Origin: Bacteroidales bacterium
GTDB lineage: Bacteria > Bacteroidota > Bacteroidia > Bacteroidales > JAOZQN01
NCBI GenBank assembly: GCA_029938985.1
Contig: JAOZTW010000207.1
Span: forward strand, 1 to 8,264
DNA length: 8,264 bases
Direction: 5' to 3'
Below the pieces are notes generated by a model. The model ran no database searches. It saw only the letters and a program-made list of their open reading frames with translations, and was not told the DNA's origin. Position 1 is the stretch's first letter, and each line of letters begins with the position of its first letter. Of this stretch, positions 6,045 through 8,264 are shown one piece after another. The position numbers were made by a program, and so were the translations under genes.

Positions 6045-7208
6045 ATGAAAATTGTATCAAGAATTTATGACAAGAAAATTAATGCATTAAATGTATTAAT
6101 TGAAATGAGCATAGGTGAATACATTAAAGTTGCAAAAAATATTACTGAAAAAAATGAATTTCAGCGAAAGAAAGTAAATAAATCTAAAACGGTATATGCT
6201 TTATTAAAAGAAGACTTAAAGAAAGGCTGTATTTTTCCCCCTATTGTATTAGGAGTTAAAACAGAAAAGCTTGAAAATGTGTTAAATATTGGCGATTTTG
6301 AAAATGAAAATATTGAAAAATTATTTACAAATTTTGAGAACTTCATGATTTTAGACGGATTACAAAGAACTTATACAATAATCGGTTTGTTAAATGAATT
6401 GAAAAATAATAATGAAGAAATTATTTCAAAAAATGTTTTAGATAGCCCAATGCGAGTAGAAGTTTTTTTAGGTCTAAAAAGAATAGGTATTTTATATCGC
6501 ATGTTAACATTAAATACAGGACAAACACCTATGTCAATGAGACATCAAATTGAAATTCTGTATTCTGATTACAAGGATGATGCAGGTGTTGTACTTTATA
6601 CAGAAATAGATAAAAAGCAAAATAACAAAATTGGTGAATATCAGTTTAAAGACATTGTAGAAGGTTTCAATTCCTATTTAAATAGAGACGAAATGGGAAT
6701 TAATAAAGATGAACTTTTAGAAAATATACGAAATTTAGAAAAATTATCACAAAAGGGTGATACAGATTTATTCAAAGAATATATAGATACTTACAATCAA
6801 TTTGTTAAAAAGATAGATGAACTTTCCTCTCAATGGGAGTATGTTGATGATTATTCGGGAATAAGAGTTTTTGGTAAAAACATTGTTAAAATATTTACAA
6901 AATCACAGGCTTTGTCTGGCTTTGGTGCTACAATTGGAATTCTTGAAGATAACCTTGCAGTTAAGGGATTTGATGATATAAAAAACTACATTTCTAAACT
7001 TGAATTCACTATTCCAGCAGATGAAGGGATAAATAATTTTATTAGAAACTTAGATGAAGTTAGAAATCGAGCTAAAAATATAGAAGCCGAACAACAATTA
7101 TATTTTAGTTTCTTTTTTAGAGAATTATTTAATAGCACAAGTTCTTCATTTTGTAAAATTGATAGTGCTATATATGAAGGCTTTAGAACTTATAAACTTA
7201 AAACATAA
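6045..7208 (+). CDS. DGQHR/DndB-like motif protein, putative defence component
   Basis: This 387-aa protein has the layout of the DGQHR/DndB/DUF262 group, ParB-like folds found in DNA-modification and restriction systems. In order: EFQRKKV at residues 38-44 (the 'QR' motif), CIFPPIVLGV at 62-71 (compare 'fP.piv'), MILDGLQRTYTI at 101-112 in place of DGQHR or DGQQR, and LTLNTGQTPMSMRHQIEI at 154-171, resembling the Asn-rich motif that follows in those families. The second half is helical without recognised motifs. DndB binds DNA and represses the dnd operon, whereas GmrS-type DUF262 proteins hydrolyse NTPs; which role applies here cannot be read from sequence. The ATG at 6045 is the first in this frame; another ATG at 6024 stops within six codons. 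It is followed, after 45 bp or possibly 3 bp, by the HEPN-like gene, so the two are probably co-transcribed. GC is as low as in the neighbours. Confidence 0.65.
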   Translation: MKIVSRIYDKKINALNVLIEMSIGEYIKVAKNITEKNEFQRKKVNKSKTVYALLKEDLKKGCIFPPIVLGVKTEKLENVLNIGDFENENIEKLFTNFENFMILDGLQRTYTIIGLLNELKNNNEEIISKNVLDSPMRVEVFLGLKRIGILYRMLTLNTGQTPMSMRHQIEILYSDYKDDAGVVLYTEIDKKQNNKIGEYQFKDIVEGFNSYLNRDEMGINKDELLENIRNLEKLSQKGDTDLFKEYIDTYNQFVKKIDELSSQWEYVDDYSGIRVFGKNIVKIFTKSQALSGFGATIGILEDNLAVKGFDDIKNYISKLEFTIPADEGINNFIRNLDEVRNRAKNIEAEQQLYFSFFFRELFNSTSSSFCKIDSAIYEGFRTYKLKT

Positions 7209-7211
7209 AAA

Positions 7212-7253
7212 ATGACAAATGTAGAAATTAATAGTTCTTAATTTCCTTTTGAT
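7212..7253 (+). other. In-frame upstream ATG with early stop before the HEPN gene
   Basis: An ATG 3 bp after the preceding stop opens MTNVEINSS, then TAA at 7239-7241, then FPFD directly in frame with the ATG at 7254. The composition continues smoothly into the HEPN-like protein. It may be an original N-terminus cut by one nonsense change, with translation restarting at 7254, or a 9-aa leader peptide. Confidence 0.4.
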
Positions 7254-8198
7254 ATGTCAATAGTTGATAATGAAAGCAGTAGTGAAGAGTTTATATTGTT
7301 TAAGTTCTATAAAACTGGTTTAAGAGAAACCGAGATTTATCAAGTTTATGAACTTAATAAAAGAATTGGATGGATTTTTCCAATTATCTCACTTACATCA
7401 AACGAACATGGTTATTCAGAAAATAAACATTTTTTAAAGTATGCAAAAATAGCTTTTGATATAATTTTAAATTCGATAGATAAAAGTAGAAACAATAAAT
7501 TACCACAGAATACTGTGTTATTAATATTGTATAAAGAAAATATAGATGATTATCCAAATTTTAACATTGAGTATTACTATCCTTCATTATTCCAATATGG
7601 ATATATGACAAAAAATATTGACTATGAAAATAATAATTTTAAAACAGGGAATAAACGAATTACAATACAAAAACAATCAAAGGAACTAGATGAAGAAAGT
7701 TATTTACTCGAATTATTTGATGAATTAATATATGAAAAACACCCTTTGGTTAAATTTCATGTTCTTTATCAAGTCGTTGAGCTTTTTTTAGAAAAAATAT
7801 TACTCAATGAAATTAAATTACTTTCAAATTTAATTGAGAATAAAAAATTATATTCGGGTAATATTAAACGGCAATTTGAAGATTTTGAAGCAGCAAGTAA
7901 AAGAATTAAAAATTTGATAACAGACAAAAATAATAAAGGCTATCTGAATAACAAAATAACATCAGAAATAGAGGATAACTTTCAACAAGAATGCGATTAC
8001 TTATTAAATTTATTAGGAAGAACAGATGTTACAAATGAAAGTCTTGACAAATCACTATACGGAATACGGAATTTTATTGTTCATGACTATCGTAATATTC
8101 CTGTGATGTATCACACACACTTAAAAAAGATTAATTCAAATTTTGAATTATTTATATGTGAATTGTTGTTAAAATTTGAACCAAAACTTTCTGTTTAA
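7254..8198 (+). CDS. C-terminal HEPN-like protein, putative RNase effector
   Basis: This 314-aa protein has an unassigned N-terminal half (about 1-150) with aromatic-rich beta-like segments, and a helical C-terminal half (about 160-310). The latter ends with YGIRNFIVHDYRN, containing R272-x4-H277 with the polar Asn after Arg, the signature of catalytic HEPN domains. The preceding helices (VLYQVVELFLEKILL, 170-184) fit the 'yq.iE.l...l' start of ApeA/Apea-like HEPN families. HEPN proteins with R-x4-6-H cut RNA and commonly act as abortive-infection or toxin effectors, so growth arrest on infection is plausible but inferred. It is co-directional with the DGQHR-like gene before it and an 11-bp gap from the gene after it. 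No Shine-Dalgarno is visible. An in-frame ATG at 7212 is separated from this ORF by a TAA. Confidence 0.68.
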   Translation: MSIVDNESSSEEFILFKFYKTGLRETEIYQVYELNKRIGWIFPIISLTSNEHGYSENKHFLKYAKIAFDIILNSIDKSRNNKLPQNTVLLILYKENIDDYPNFNIEYYYPSLFQYGYMTKNIDYENNNFKTGNKRITIQKQSKELDEESYLLELFDELIYEKHPLVKFHVLYQVVELFLEKILLNEIKLLSNLIENKKLYSGNIKRQFEDFEAASKRIKNLITDKNNKGYLNNKITSEIEDNFQQECDYLLNLLGRTDVTNESLDKSLYGIRNFIVHDYRNIPVMYHTHLKKINSNFELFICELLLKFEPKLSV

Positions 8199-8209
8199 TA
8201 AATTAACTG

Positions 8210-8264
8210 ATGAAAACAGCAACTCCAAAAGCAGAATTTAGTGCTTTTTGTTCAACAGTAATTT
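8210..8264 (+). CDS. Start of a third cassette gene, cut by the window edge
   Basis: An ATG 11 bp after the HEPN-like stop opens an uninterrupted frame to the end, MKTATPKAEFSAFCSTVI. Spacing and direction suggest the same operon. Eighteen residues are too few to assign a family. Confidence 0.5.
   Translation, partial: MKTATPKAEFSAFCSTVI

Noticed and set aside
6161..6346. Minus-strand open frame within the DGQHR-like gene
   Set aside because: Phe/Ser-rich antisense shadow of a Lys/Glu-rich coding sequence.

Overview
The window is very AT-rich and reads as a Bacteroidota genome, probably Bacteroidales-like. The clues are a PD-(D/E)XK helicase-nuclease of the Bacteroidota AddB type, a signal peptide ending in KAQ, a SiaC/DUF1987 protein, A-rich rather than Shine-Dalgarno-type translation starts, and one A/T-tailed terminator. 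No rRNA, tRNA, CRISPR array or transposase gene is visible.

Left part (1-3956): a full-length AddB-type gene lies on the minus strand (1056-3956). Its last ~276 bp are present a second time at 61-334, as an orphan fragment that is about 96% identical and carries a 2-bp frameshift. Between the two copies sits one plus-strand gene (462-1052) for a secreted, beta-rich, probable outer-membrane protein. Its stop codon touches the edge of the right copy, so a small gene appears to have been inserted at the addB 3' end with that end duplicated around it.

Middle part (3957-6044): a divergent intergenic region, a gene with two tandem SiaC (DUF1987) domains (4489-5292) followed by a clear rho-independent terminator, then gene wreckage. 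Two diverged copies of a ~181-bp MITE-like element lie here in opposite orientation, at 4140-4321 and 5691-5871. The second copy has 23-bp terminal inverted repeats (22 of 23 matching) that start with TTAACCC, and TTAA at both edges, which suggests TTAA target duplication. It sits inside a broken gene whose first ~40 codons resemble the start of an SMC/RecF/OLD-like AAA ATPase. Removing 177 bp (the element plus one TTAA) joins the two sides in one frame.

Right part (6045-8264): a tight co-directional cassette of a protein with a DGQHR-like motif (387 aa), a C-terminal HEPN-like protein with an R-x4-H motif (314 aa), and the beginning of a third gene that runs off the window. These look like a laterally mobile, defence-type operon; this is inference from motifs and context. 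The decayed ATPase just upstream may once have belonged to it. Together with the element copies and the broken genes, the right two thirds look like an accessory or recombination-prone region.
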